Positions 1-6,250 of a DNA stretch of 6,250 bases are shown one piece after another (the first letter of the stretch is position 1; the number at the start of each line of letters is the position of its first letter). The notes below the pieces were generated by a model. It saw nothing but the letters and a program-made list of their open reading frames with translations. It was not told where the DNA came from and searched no databases. The stretch comes from Balneolaceae bacterium (GTDB taxonomy: Bacteria; Bacteroidota; Rhodothermia; Balneolales; Balneolaceae), in NCBI GenBank assembly GCA_007134665.1, contig SLKH01000033.1, forward strand, positions 1-6,250, given 5' to 3'. Made by a program: the position numbers and the translations under genes.

Positions 1-1
1 G

Positions 2-55
2 GACGGGGAACAGATTAATGACTTCCGGGTACTATTAAACTACTCCGAAAATTGA
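2..55 (+). CDS. possible 3' end of an upstream gene (partial, unidentified)
   Basis: Reading from position 2, the frame is open from the window edge for 17 codons (ending in LLNYSEN) and stops at TGA 53-55. That leaves 10 bp before the next start, which fits the close packing elsewhere in the window. The other two frames also stop early (TAA at 16-18 and at 36-38), so the frame choice is not secure. The piece is too short to assign a family. Confidence 0.3.
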   Translation, partial: DGEQINDFRVLLNYSEN

Positions 56-65
56 TCAATCCGGG

Positions 66-446
66 ATGATTCGAGCTTTTCCGTTAATGTTACTTTGTTT
101 GTTATTACCGGAAATCAGGCAGGGAGTGTTTGCGCGTATGGAGGGATCTGCTGAAGATGATACTGTGGAGGAGTTATCACCGCCATTTACAATAGTGGGC
201 AATTTTCCAAACCCATTCAGGGGTCAGACACGGATTGCATTCCAAACGGAAGTAGAGACATTGAGGATAAGAATAGAACTGTTCAATATAGATGGAGTGA
301 AACTGAGGGAAATATTTGATCAGGAGGTCAGTACCGGCGAGCATGAAGTGCTGTTTCATCCCGAAGGCCTCGCAAGCGGGGTATATTTTTATCGTTTCTC
401 ATCATCGGGATTTGAACAGGTACGCCAGATGCTTTTTGTTAGGTAA
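66..446 (+). CDS. small secreted protein consisting mainly of a T9SS type A sorting domain
   Basis: This 126-residue protein has an N-terminal signal-peptide-like segment: Arg3, a hydrophobic stretch at about residues 5-14, and a plausible cleavage site after VFA at residue 23. A short acidic linker (about 24-40) follows. The rest resembles a type IX secretion C-terminal sorting domain: FPNPF at 47-51, T-x-I-x-F just after it, alternating beta-strand hydrophobics, ASGVYFYRF at 103-111 and a basic, hydrophobic end (QMLFVR). In known T9SS proteins this domain directs outer-membrane export and surface attachment and is removed from a much larger cargo. Here there is essentially no cargo, which is odd. 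It may be a genuine mini-protein, or a remnant of a larger gene whose N-terminal part is lost. The ATG at 66 is favoured because it places the signal peptide correctly and an in-frame stop lies at 36-38. No Shine-Dalgarno sequence is visible. The domain call is confident; the function is unknown. Confidence 0.75.
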   Translation: MIRAFPLMLLCLLLPEIRQGVFARMEGSAEDDTVEELSPPFTIVGNFPNPFRGQTRIAFQTEVETLRIRIELFNIDGVKLREIFDQEVSTGEHEVLFHPEGLASGVYFYRFSSSGFEQVRQMLFVR

Positions 447-618
447 ACTGACTTATCCTTGTTTATGCTATGATCAGTAAAGTTTTTGCCTGAGATAATC
501 TTCAAAGTATTTCTTTTTGATCCTCCCCATATTGATAAATATTCTCTTTGAAACATAGATCAATCACTCCATATATTCAGGCGTAAATTAAAAGAGTTTT
601 CAATATTTTTAAATATTC
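447..618 (+). other. AT-rich intergenic region, likely leader/promoter of the EIIA operon
   Basis: This is the longest gene-free stretch in the window (172 bp) and the natural place for the promoter of the downstream gene run. I see no RNA gene and no convincing terminator. A sequence loosely like the Bacteroidota promoter is present (TTTG at 516-519 and TCTCTTTG at 543-550, compared with TAnnTTTG), but the spacing is 23 nt instead of about 19-21 and one core base differs. It is only a weak candidate. No sigma-54 GG-N10-GC element is present. The 3' end carries inverted repeats that run into the next start codon. Confidence 0.4.
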
Positions 619-626
619 ATGAATAT
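602..626 (+). promoter_or_regulatory. overlapping inverted repeats spanning the EIIA start codon
   Basis: Two nested inverted repeats are visible. AATATTT (602-608) pairs with AAATATT (611-617) across 2 nt. ATATTCATGAATAT (613-626) is a perfect 14-bp palindrome with the ATG start at its centre (619-621). Either could be a protein-binding operator or an RNA hairpin that occludes initiation. The sequence is almost all A and T, so chance symmetry is also plausible. The regulatory role is inference only. Confidence 0.3.
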
Positions 627-1089
627 CCACTCACTTCTATCCACGGATTCGGTATTACCAAAGCTAAAGGTTAAAGATAAGGAGACACTACTCAACAGAC
701 TGGTTGACCTGCTTAAAGCCCAGGTTGACTCATCGCAACTTGAATCAATCAGGAGAGCTGTGTTTGAGCGTGAAGAAATTATGTCAACCGGGGTCGGAAA
801 AGGCTTCGCAATACCTCACGGAAAAGCATCTGGTATCGAAACCAATTATGCAAGTTTTGCTATCCTTGACCAGCCGATCGACTATGAGGCTATTGATGAT
901 AAACCGGTTCAGATCGTTTTTTTGCTTGTAGGGCCGGAATCCAGAAACAGTGCTCATATTAAATTGCTCAGCCGCATTTCCAGGCTGATGAACAATTCAA
1001 AGTTCAGAAATCAATTAATTGAATGTGAAACATCAGAAGAAATTCTCAATCTTTTTAAACGTGAAGAGGATCAGATTTTTGATTTTTAA
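619..1089 (+). CDS. PTS EIIA type-2 domain protein, PtsN-like (EIIA-Ntr)
   Basis: This 156-residue cytoplasmic protein is a stand-alone EIIA of the fructose/mannitol/nitrogen class, close to the usual length for PtsN (about 150-165). The EIIA type-2 signature runs from REEIMSTGVGKG into FAIPHG, with the phospho-acceptor His67. A second conserved histidine, His113, lies in the NSAHIKLLSRI segment that normally flanks the active site. In the family this histidine takes phosphate from HPr/NPr. Stand-alone versions usually regulate (potassium, nitrogen or envelope functions) and do not import sugar. No EIIB, EIIC, HPr or EI gene is in the window, which favours a regulatory role. The start is a typical PtsN beginning (MNIHSLL). 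No Shine-Dalgarno sequence is present, and the ATG lies in a palindrome. It stops 5 bp before the carboxypeptidase gene, suggesting cotranscription. A ptsN symbol is tempting but orthology cannot be proven here. Confidence 0.88.
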   Translation: MNIHSLLSTDSVLPKLKVKDKETLLNRLVDLLKAQVDSSQLESIRRAVFEREEIMSTGVGKGFAIPHGKASGIETNYASFAILDQPIDYEAIDDKPVQIVFLLVGPESRNSAHIKLLSRISRLMNNSKFRNQLIECETSEEILNLFKREEDQIFDF

Positions 1090-1094
1090 TAATC

Positions 1095-2549
1095 ATGTAT
1101 AGATACCTGTTATTAAAATATTTCCTGTTAATATTAATGGCGGCATTTTGGTCTTTTCCACTCAAAGGCCAGGTATCCGGTTCATTGAAAGCGATCATTG
1201 AGGAGGGGCCGGCTGCCGACTCATTCTGGGCGGTAGCTGTAACTGATTCTACCGGCAGGTTGATCGAGAATTATAACTCGAATCACTTAATTCGGCCTGC
1301 TTCAACCCAGAAACTGATTACATCGGCTGCATTTCTTAATTACCTCGGTCCCGATTACCGGTTTGAAACCACCCTCTATGGGATTGGTGAACAGCAGGGG
1401 GATAGCTGGGTTGGTGATATACTGATCAGGGGTAAGGGTGACCCATCGATCAGCGGGGATCTGTATGACGATCCGATGTTTTTATTTGAAATGTGGACAC
1501 AACTGTTTGATTCCCTGGGAATCCGTCAAATCAGGGGTAATATCATTGGAAATGAAAGTTATTTCGATGATGTTCCGTACCCGCGCGGATGGGAATGGGA
1601 CGACTTGTCTTATTATTACGGAGTTGAAACCAATGCGCTCTCATTTAACAATAATGTTGTCAACCTGGAAGTACTTGCAGATGGAGAAATCGGCTCAACA
1701 CCGGAAATACAGTGGTTCCCATTTAATACCCCATTTGTTGAATTTATCAATGAACAAATCATAACACCTTCAAATACTTCGTTCAATGAATCGTACAGAA
1801 GGATTTTAGGTACAAACACAATCGTGTTGAGAAGCAGCTTGCCAAGAGGTTATTATGAGACAGAACCCCTTTCGGTTACCTGGCCATCACTCTTTTTTAT
1901 TGACACATTCAGGCGGTATTTGCAGCAAATGGGAATTCGTGTTACCGGACAGTTGATAACAGACCGTCAATACCGTAACTGGAGTGATCAGGATTACAAG
2001 GTGCTTCATGTTCATAAATCTGAACCTCTTCACGTGCTGATTCAGGAAAAAAATCAAAACAGTAATAATTTTTATACTGAAATGTTGCTTAAAACTGTTG
2101 CTGCTGAACGCTTTGCAACGGAGGGAAGCACAGAACTCGGTATTCAGGCGGTAAAACAGTTTCTGAGCAATAAGGGTATTGATACAAACTACGTTCGCAT
2201 GCGTGATGGCTCTGGTATGGCCCCGGCAAATCTGCTTCGTGCATCGGATTTAAACCGGTTATTATTTGAAATGAAATCGGATGATCATTTTGAGTATTAC
2301 TTTAGCAGCCTGGCTATTGCTGGCAGGACCGGTACCCTTCGATACAGATTTCATAACAGCCCGGTTATCGATCGGTTTTATGGCAAAACGGGATTTATGT
2401 CGGGAGTCCGGACAATTTCCGGGTATCTGAAAACACGCGATGGCCAGGATCTGATTGTAACCATTGCTACAAATAATTTTACAAGCAGAACTGCTGTGAT
2501 TGATGGTGTACATCAGCGTATATTGGAGTACCTCTACTCCGTATATTAG
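1095..2549 (+). CDS. dacB: D-alanyl-D-alanine carboxypeptidase/endopeptidase, peptidase S13 (DacB/PBP4 family)
   Basis: This 484-residue exported penicillin-binding protein is close in length to E. coli DacB (477). A signal peptide is visible: a basic start, a hydrophobic core at about residues 9-23, and probable cleavage near GQ25-26. The catalytic motifs occur in order. SxxK is STQK with nucleophile Ser70 and Lys73. SxN is SNN at 323-325. KTG is at 431-433. The spacing between them (253 and 108 residues) matches PBP4-type enzymes, which carry large inserted domains after SxxK. The GTLRYRF segment before KTG is also typical. Family members trim the terminal D-Ala from peptidoglycan stem peptides or cut D-Ala-meso-DAP cross-links in the periplasm. 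The SxN motif has Asn where E. coli has Asp (SDN), which still fits the pattern. It lies 5 bp after the EIIA gene and 23 bp before the regulator. No Shine-Dalgarno sequence is visible. The family is sure; the balance of carboxypeptidase and endopeptidase activity is not. Confidence 0.93.
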   Translation: MYRYLLLKYFLLILMAAFWSFPLKGQVSGSLKAIIEEGPAADSFWAVAVTDSTGRLIENYNSNHLIRPASTQKLITSAAFLNYLGPDYRFETTLYGIGEQQGDSWVGDILIRGKGDPSISGDLYDDPMFLFEMWTQLFDSLGIRQIRGNIIGNESYFDDVPYPRGWEWDDLSYYYGVETNALSFNNNVVNLEVLADGEIGSTPEIQWFPFNTPFVEFINEQIITPSNTSFNESYRRILGTNTIVLRSSLPRGYYETEPLSVTWPSLFFIDTFRRYLQQMGIRVTGQLITDRQYRNWSDQDYKVLHVHKSEPLHVLIQEKNQNSNNFYTEMLLKTVAAERFATEGSTELGIQAVKQFLSNKGIDTNYVRMRDGSGMAPANLLRASDLNRLLFEMKSDDHFEYYFSSLAIAGRTGTLRYRFHNSPVIDRFYGKTGFMSGVRTISGYLKTRDGQDLIVTIATNNFTSRTAVIDGVHQRILEYLYSVY

Positions 2550-2572
2550 CACCAATTCTAAACACGTATTCA

Positions 2573-3946
2573 ATGGCTTTAAATAAAGCTCGAATTTTAA
2601 TCACGGATGATGAAAAGAGTATCCGCAATACTTTGCGGGACATTCTTGAATATGAAAACTATGACGTTTTTGAAGCTGAAAACGGCCAGAAAGCACTTGA
2701 AGTCCTTGATTCCAATGATATTGACCTTGTGTTACTGGATATTAAAATGAGAGGAATGGATGGAATCGAAGTGCTTGAAAATATCCGGGAAAATGGATGG
2801 GATGTGCCCGTTATTCTGGTTTCCGGCCATGGAACGATTGAGATTGCAGTAGAAGCGACAAAGAAAGGTGCATTCGACTTTCTGGAAAAACCGCCAGATC
2901 TGAACAGGTTACTCGTCTCGATCCGTAATGCACTTGAAAACAAAAAACTGCTCAATGAAAACCGCCAGATGCGAAGTAAGTTACATGGCGTTCAGGAAAT
3001 CATTGGCACAAGTCCGCAAATTGCTGAAATTAAAAAAACGATCGACAAAGTAGCTCCGAGCCAAAGCAGGGTGTTAATTACTGGTGAAAACGGAACAGGG
3101 AAAGAGCTGGTTGCTTTGTGGATTCATGAAAAAAGCCCGCGGTGTTCGGGCCCGTTTATTGATGTAAATTGTGCGGCAATTCCATCTGAACTTCTCGAGA
3201 GTGAACTATTTGGGCATGAGAAAGGTGCATTTACAGGAGCTGACCAACAGAGGATCGGTAAGTTCGAACAGGCCGATGGTGGAACCATTTTTCTGGATGA
3301 GATCGGCGATATGAGTCTTGAAGCCCAGGCGAAAGTGCTTAGAGTGTTGCAGGAAAAAAAGGTGACACGTGTTGGCGGCTCTGATGATATCTATGTGGAT
3401 GTAAGGGTTTTGGCAGCAACAAATAAGGATTTGAATAAAGAGATTGATGAAAACAGGTTCCGGGAAGATCTATACCACCGGATAAATGTAATTCCGATTC
3501 AGGTTCCGCCTCTCAGAGAACGAAAAGAAGATATACCTCTTCTTGTTGAAGCCTATTTACAACAGCTTGGACAAGAAAATATATCTTTTTCGGGAAGTTC
3601 ATTCGATCAGGATGCAATGGAAGAACTAAAGCAGATGAGATGGACAGGGAATGTCAGGGAGCTTCAGAATGTCGTAGAGCGCCTGGTACTATTGGCACCT
3701 GAAAAATGCATCAGGAAAAAGGATGTTCAAAAATATGTAACCAGGAAAAAAGAAGACGAAGAAGCACTGGATGTACTGATCGGAAAAAACCGTTCATTCC
3801 AGGATTTCAAGGAGGAAGCAGAGCGTCTCTTTATAATCAAAAAGCTTGAAGAAAATAATTGGAATATTTCCCAGACTGCAGATGCAATTGACATCCAGAG
3901 AAGTCATATCTACAACAAGATGAAAAAATACGATATCGAAAAATAA
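2573..3946 (+). CDS. sigma-54-dependent response regulator, NtrC/AtoC family (REC-AAA+-Fis HTH)
   Basis: This 457-residue protein has the full three-domain layout. The receiver domain (about 1-120) has acidic Asp12/Asp13, phospho-acceptor Asp56, Ser84 and Lys106. The AAA+ domain (about 143-375) has Walker A GENGTGKE at 171-178, the sigma-54 contact loop GAFTGA at 218-223, Walker B TIFLDE at 238-243, an arginine-finger region (REDLYHR, 297-303) and a sensor II segment starting at Trp357. A Fis-type helix-turn-helix occupies about 428-457. Such proteins, once phosphorylated by a histidine kinase, oligomerise at upstream sites and use ATP to open sigma-54 promoters. All key residues are intact, so it should be a working activator. 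No kinase gene is adjacent, so its partner and targets are unknown. The ATG places the receiver domain at the usual distance from the N-terminus. The stop is 4 bp before folD. Confidence 0.96.
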   Translation: MALNKARILITDDEKSIRNTLRDILEYENYDVFEAENGQKALEVLDSNDIDLVLLDIKMRGMDGIEVLENIRENGWDVPVILVSGHGTIEIAVEATKKGAFDFLEKPPDLNRLLVSIRNALENKKLLNENRQMRSKLHGVQEIIGTSPQIAEIKKTIDKVAPSQSRVLITGENGTGKELVALWIHEKSPRCSGPFIDVNCAAIPSELLESELFGHEKGAFTGADQQRIGKFEQADGGTIFLDEIGDMSLEAQAKVLRVLQEKKVTRVGGSDDIYVDVRVLAATNKDLNKEIDENRFREDLYHRINVIPIQVPPLRERKEDIPLLVEAYLQQLGQENISFSGSSFDQDAMEELKQMRWTGNVRELQNVVERLVLLAPEKCIRKKDVQKYVTRKKEDEEALDVLIGKNRSFQDFKEEAERLFIIKKLEENNWNISQTADAIDIQRSHIYNKMKKYDIEK

Positions 3947-3950
3947 ATTT

Positions 3951-4850
3951 ATGAGTGCTAAACTAATTGACGGCAAAAAAGTTGCAGAATCAATCAGAAA
4001 CCAGGTCCGGGAAGATGTGATTCAGTGGATGGATTATGGTAACAGGAGGCCCTATCTGCAGGTTATCCAAATTGGAACGGATCCTGGTTCAACCACTTAC
4101 ATCGGGGCAAAAACTAAAGCCTGTCAGGATGTAGGAATTGGCACAGGTACGGACAGGCTTCCGGATACGATCTCTGCTAAAGAGCTGAAGCAAATCGTGA
4201 AAAAATATAATGAAAGCAACCAGATTGACGGTATTCTTGTTCAGCTGCCGCTGCCCAATCATCTTTCAGCCCATGATGTAATTGAGTCTATCGATTATCG
4301 GAAAGATGTTGACGGGTTTCACCCGATGAATGTTGGAAGGCTCGCTGTTGATCAGCCAACGTTCAGGTCCTGCACTCCGGCAGGTATTTTTGAACTGTTT
4401 AAATACTACAGCATTCAGGTGAAAAGTAAACATGCCGTGGTTGTGGGAGCAAGTAATATTGTCGGGTCACCAATGGCTATCATGCTTTCGCGTGAAAACA
4501 GTACCGGAAAAGCGACAACCACCATTTGCCACAAATTCACCAAAGATCTGACTCAGCATACCATCAGTGCTGATATCCTGGTTGTTGCTGCCGGGCAGCC
4601 CAATCTGATCAAAGGTGAAATGGTTAAGGAAGGAGTTGTTGTGATCGATGTCGGAATTAACAGGGTAGCAGATGAAAATAGTGACAAAGGATACAAACTG
4701 GTGGGTGACTGTGATTTTGAAAGTGTGAGTAAAAAAGCAAGCTGGATTACCCCTGTACCAGGTGGGGTAGGCCCGATGACTGTAGCCATGCTGATGAAGA
4801 ATACACTGCTGGCTGCAAAAAATTCGATCTACCCGGAAAATAATAAGTAG
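3951..4850 (+). CDS. folD: bifunctional methylenetetrahydrofolate dehydrogenase / methenyltetrahydrofolate cyclohydrolase
   Basis: This 299-residue cytosolic enzyme interconverts 5,10-methylene-, 5,10-methenyl- and 10-formyl-tetrahydrofolate, supplying one-carbon units for purine and formyl-methionine synthesis. Catalytic residues match E. coli positions: Tyr50 and Lys54 (YIGAK), Gln98 (LVQLPLP) and Asp121 (DVDGFHP). The dinucleotide-binding segment is GASNIVGSP (166-174), and the C-terminal signature PGGVGPMT is present. A few extra residues (about 182-187, ENSTGK) sit after the nucleotide-binding helix compared with E. coli. HKFTK replaces the HRFTK segment found there, which could touch on NADP versus NAD preference, but that is a guess. 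The ATG gives the standard N-terminus (LIDGKKVA). It starts 4 bp after the regulator's stop, so translation and transcription are likely linked, although the pathway connection is not obvious. Confidence 0.97.
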   Translation: MSAKLIDGKKVAESIRNQVREDVIQWMDYGNRRPYLQVIQIGTDPGSTTYIGAKTKACQDVGIGTGTDRLPDTISAKELKQIVKKYNESNQIDGILVQLPLPNHLSAHDVIESIDYRKDVDGFHPMNVGRLAVDQPTFRSCTPAGIFELFKYYSIQVKSKHAVVVGASNIVGSPMAIMLSRENSTGKATTTICHKFTKDLTQHTISADILVVAAGQPNLIKGEMVKEGVVVIDVGINRVADENSDKGYKLVGDCDFESVSKKASWITPVPGGVGPMTVAMLMKNTLLAAKNSIYPENNK

Positions 4851-4930
4851 AATTTTCAGGGCTGTGCATCTCTCACGAAAAACGGTTATCATAGTTAAGT
4901 CAACTTAAAAAACTAAAAAAATAGTAGATA
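4851..4930 (+). promoter_or_regulatory. spacer before pyrophosphatase gene with an inverted repeat (possible promoter/operator)
   Basis: This 80-bp gap carries TTAAGT (4895-4900) and ACTTAA (4903-4908) as 6-bp arms across 2 nt, followed by an A-rich tract. A + strand terminator would need T residues after the stem, so this is not an intrinsic terminator for folD. The repeat ends 22 bp before the GTG start and could be an operator, or chance in AT-rich DNA. No clear promoter boxes are visible. Confidence 0.25.
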
Positions 4931-5545
4931 GTGAATTTTCCAAGCCCTTTTTATCGCTGGCGTCCTCATCCATGGCATGGTCTCGATGTAGGGGATGACC
5001 CGCCTAAAATTGTGAATGCATTCATTGAAATTACTCCATTTGATATGATTAAATATGAAGTGGATAAAAAAACGGGATATTTGAGAGTCGACCGCCCCCA
5101 GAGAAGTTCCTCCATGCCGCCATCACTTTATGGTTTCATCCCGAGAACATATTGCGGTAATAAAGTTGGGTCGTTATCTACCAAAACAGATAAAGGGGAT
5201 GGAGATCCGCTCGATTTGTGTGTACTCAGTGAACGCCCGATTGACCGTACTGAAGTCATATTGAGTACCAGGGTGATCGGGGGCATTCACATGATCGACC
5301 GGGGAGAGGCTGATGATAAAATTATTACAGTGCTGGATAATGATAAATACTACGAAGGGGTCAAAGACGTGTCAGATCTTCCTGTTGTACTTATCGAGCG
5401 AATCCGGCACTATTTTGGTACTTACAAACTTATTCCCGGAATGGATAACAAGGATGTATTTGTCGAGCGTGTGTATGATGTGGATCACGCGAAAAAAGTG
5501 ATCAATGCTTCAATCCAGGATTATGAAGAGATGTTCGGTGAATAG
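4931..5545 (+). CDS. ppa: inorganic pyrophosphatase, family I (soluble)
   Basis: This 204-residue cytoplasmic enzyme hydrolyses pyrophosphate to two phosphates, pulling biosynthetic reactions forward. The family I signature DGDPLDL (90-96) holds metal ligands Asp90, Asp92 and Asp95. Other residues aligning with the E. coli active site are Glu33, Lys41, Glu43, Arg55, Tyr67, Asp123, Asp128, Lys130, Tyr165 and Lys166. The position of E. coli Tyr51 is Pro here (SMPPSLYGF). The HPWHG motif at 13-17 and IPRTYCG at 70-76 resemble, from memory, the chlamydial type of pyrophosphatase more than the shorter E. coli type (about 175 aa). The start is GTG: two in-frame TAG codons (4922-4924, 4925-4927) lie just upstream and exclude an earlier start, while the first in-frame ATG falls at codon 39, past the conserved Glu33. 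No Shine-Dalgarno sequence is visible. It could share the upstream transcript or have its own promoter. Confidence 0.94.
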   Translation: MNFPSPFYRWRPHPWHGLDVGDDPPKIVNAFIEITPFDMIKYEVDKKTGYLRVDRPQRSSSMPPSLYGFIPRTYCGNKVGSLSTKTDKGDGDPLDLCVLSERPIDRTEVILSTRVIGGIHMIDRGEADDKIITVLDNDKYYEGVKDVSDLPVVLIERIRHYFGTYKLIPGMDNKDVFVERVYDVDHAKKVINASIQDYEEMFGE

Positions 5546-5591
5546 TTATCAGGAAGGCCTTTTTAATTGTCATATCCGGAAATAGCAGTTA

Positions 5592-6250
5592 ATGATGGCT
5601 TTGAATAAAAAGTGGTATATAAATTATACGTATATACTTGCAGGGTTGATTTTGACGATATACGCGATGATCGTTGCAAAATCGATTCTGCTGCCACTGC
5701 TGTTTGCAATTTTCTTTTCGATACTGTTGTCACCATTTTGCGGGTGGCTTGAGTCTTATAAATTTCCGAGAGTGATCGCTGCTATGGTGGCTATTCTCAC
5801 AGCATTTCTGGTTTTGGTTGGTCTCGGTTTTCTATTCTATTCTCAACTCAGCGCATTCGTCGATGATATAGATATGATTCAAAGACGAATAGAAGACTTG
5901 ATCGAAGGAGCAGAGTCGTTCCTGATTGCATGGTTTGGTATCGATGCATTTATCGAACTCGAATCGATTGAAGCTGCAATCATCGATTTTATAAGAGACA
6001 ATACTGCTGCTTTAACACGGGGATTAGCCGGAGCTGCTGCGGTGATTACTGCGATATTCCTGGTGCCTATCTACATGTTTTTGTTGCTCATTTTCCGGGA
6101 CTTCCTCCAGGAATTCCTGCTGCAGGTATTCGGACGAAAAAACAACGAGCAGTTAAAAAAAATCAAGACTATCATCGAACGCGTGAAACTGGTTGTTCAG
6201 CACTATATCATGGGGATCGTCATTGTGATTTTCATACTCGCTATCATTAA
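5592..6250 (+). CDS. AI-2E family transporter (partial, 3' end beyond window)
   Basis: The frame is open from ATG 5592 to the window edge (219 codons, no stop), so the C-terminal part is missing; family members are usually about 340-400 residues. The visible part is an integral inner-membrane protein. It has hydrophobic segments at about residues 13-29, 31-49 and 61-83, a charged amphipathic extramembrane stretch (about 88-137), then segments at about 144-168 and 205 onward. VPIYMFLLLIFRD (158-170) and the YIMG start of the last visible segment fit the AI-2E/PerM family. Members have been linked to autoinducer-2 export or Na+/H+ antiport, but most are uncharacterised, so the substrate is unknown. 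Two ATG codons in tandem (5592 and 5595) make the exact start ambiguous by one residue. It lies 46 bp after the pyrophosphatase stop; no strong Shine-Dalgarno sequence is seen. Confidence 0.85.
   Translation, partial: MMALNKKWYINYTYILAGLILTIYAMIVAKSILLPLLFAIFFSILLSPFCGWLESYKFPRVIAAMVAILTAFLVLVGLGFLFYSQLSAFVDDIDMIQRRIEDLIEGAESFLIAWFGIDAFIELESIEAAIIDFIRDNTAALTRGLAGAAAVITAIFLVPIYMFLLLIFRDFLQEFLLQVFGRKNNEQLKKIKTIIERVKLVVQHYIMGIVIVIFILAII

Noticed and set aside
447..487. ACTGA ... TCAGT stem followed by a T run after the T9SS-domain gene, as a possible terminator
   Set aside because: The stem is only 5 bp with a 22-nt loop and low GC, and the T run begins several bases after it; too weak to call.
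3004..3018. TGGCAC followed by GC, resembling a sigma-54 promoter
   Set aside because: The GG-to-GC spacing is 9 nt instead of 10, and it lies inside the regulator's coding sequence. Two other TGGCAC copies (3693 and 4139) have wrong spacing or no GC partner.
3353..3361. A-AAA-AAG heptamer in the correct frame within the response regulator gene, like the dnaX frameshift site
   Set aside because: It encodes the ordinary family segment LQEKKVTRVGG; a -1 shift would hit a stop after a few codons (3382-3384) and destroy the AAA+ domain. No downstream hairpin is evident. A similar A run at 2047-2053 in the carboxypeptidase gene is equally explained by codon use.
4467..4892. Open frame of 141 codons on the minus strand overlapping the end of folD
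   Set aside because: It lies almost entirely antisense to the well-conserved folD gene, its product shows no recognisable domain, and its composition is what folD codons would give in reverse.
5554..5564. AAGGCCTT followed by T residues after the pyrophosphatase gene, as a possible terminator
   Set aside because: The palindrome has no room for a loop, so it cannot form a stable RNA hairpin within one molecule.

Overview
The window reads like chromosomal DNA of a Bacteroidota-type bacterium, most plausibly from the Balneolota/Rhodothermota side. This lineage call is an inference. It rests on a type IX secretion (T9SS) type A sorting domain at the left end, start codons that nearly all lack a Shine-Dalgarno sequence, and a moderate-to-low GC content. 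All genes lie on the + strand and are tightly packed. I see no mobile element, tRNA, rRNA or CRISPR array.

Layout: positions 2-55 may be the 3' end of an upstream gene. Positions 66-446 encode a small protein that is little more than a signal peptide plus a T9SS C-terminal domain. A 172-bp AT-rich gap (447-618) follows. Next comes a compact run with gaps of 5, 23 and 4 bp: a PTS EIIA type-2 protein (PtsN-like, 619-1089), a peptidase S13 D-Ala-D-Ala carboxypeptidase (1095-2549), an NtrC-family sigma-54 response regulator (2573-3946) and folD (3951-4850). After an 80-bp spacer comes a family I inorganic pyrophosphatase with a GTG start (4931-5545). The last gene is an AI-2E family membrane protein (from 5592) that runs off the right edge.

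How the genes fit together: the 619-4850 run is probably one transcript. It would join a nitrogen-PTS-like phosphoacceptor, a periplasmic peptidoglycan enzyme, an enhancer-binding regulator without a visible kinase partner, and a folate one-carbon enzyme. The EIIA/sigma-54 activator pairing recalls the PTS-Ntr/RpoN association in other bacteria, but no sigma-54 promoter is visible here. FolD and pyrophosphatase are housekeeping enzymes.

I do not see a clear novel system. The points most worth a second look are the CTD-only secreted mini-protein, the palindrome centred on the EIIA start codon, and the gene order of the EIIA run.
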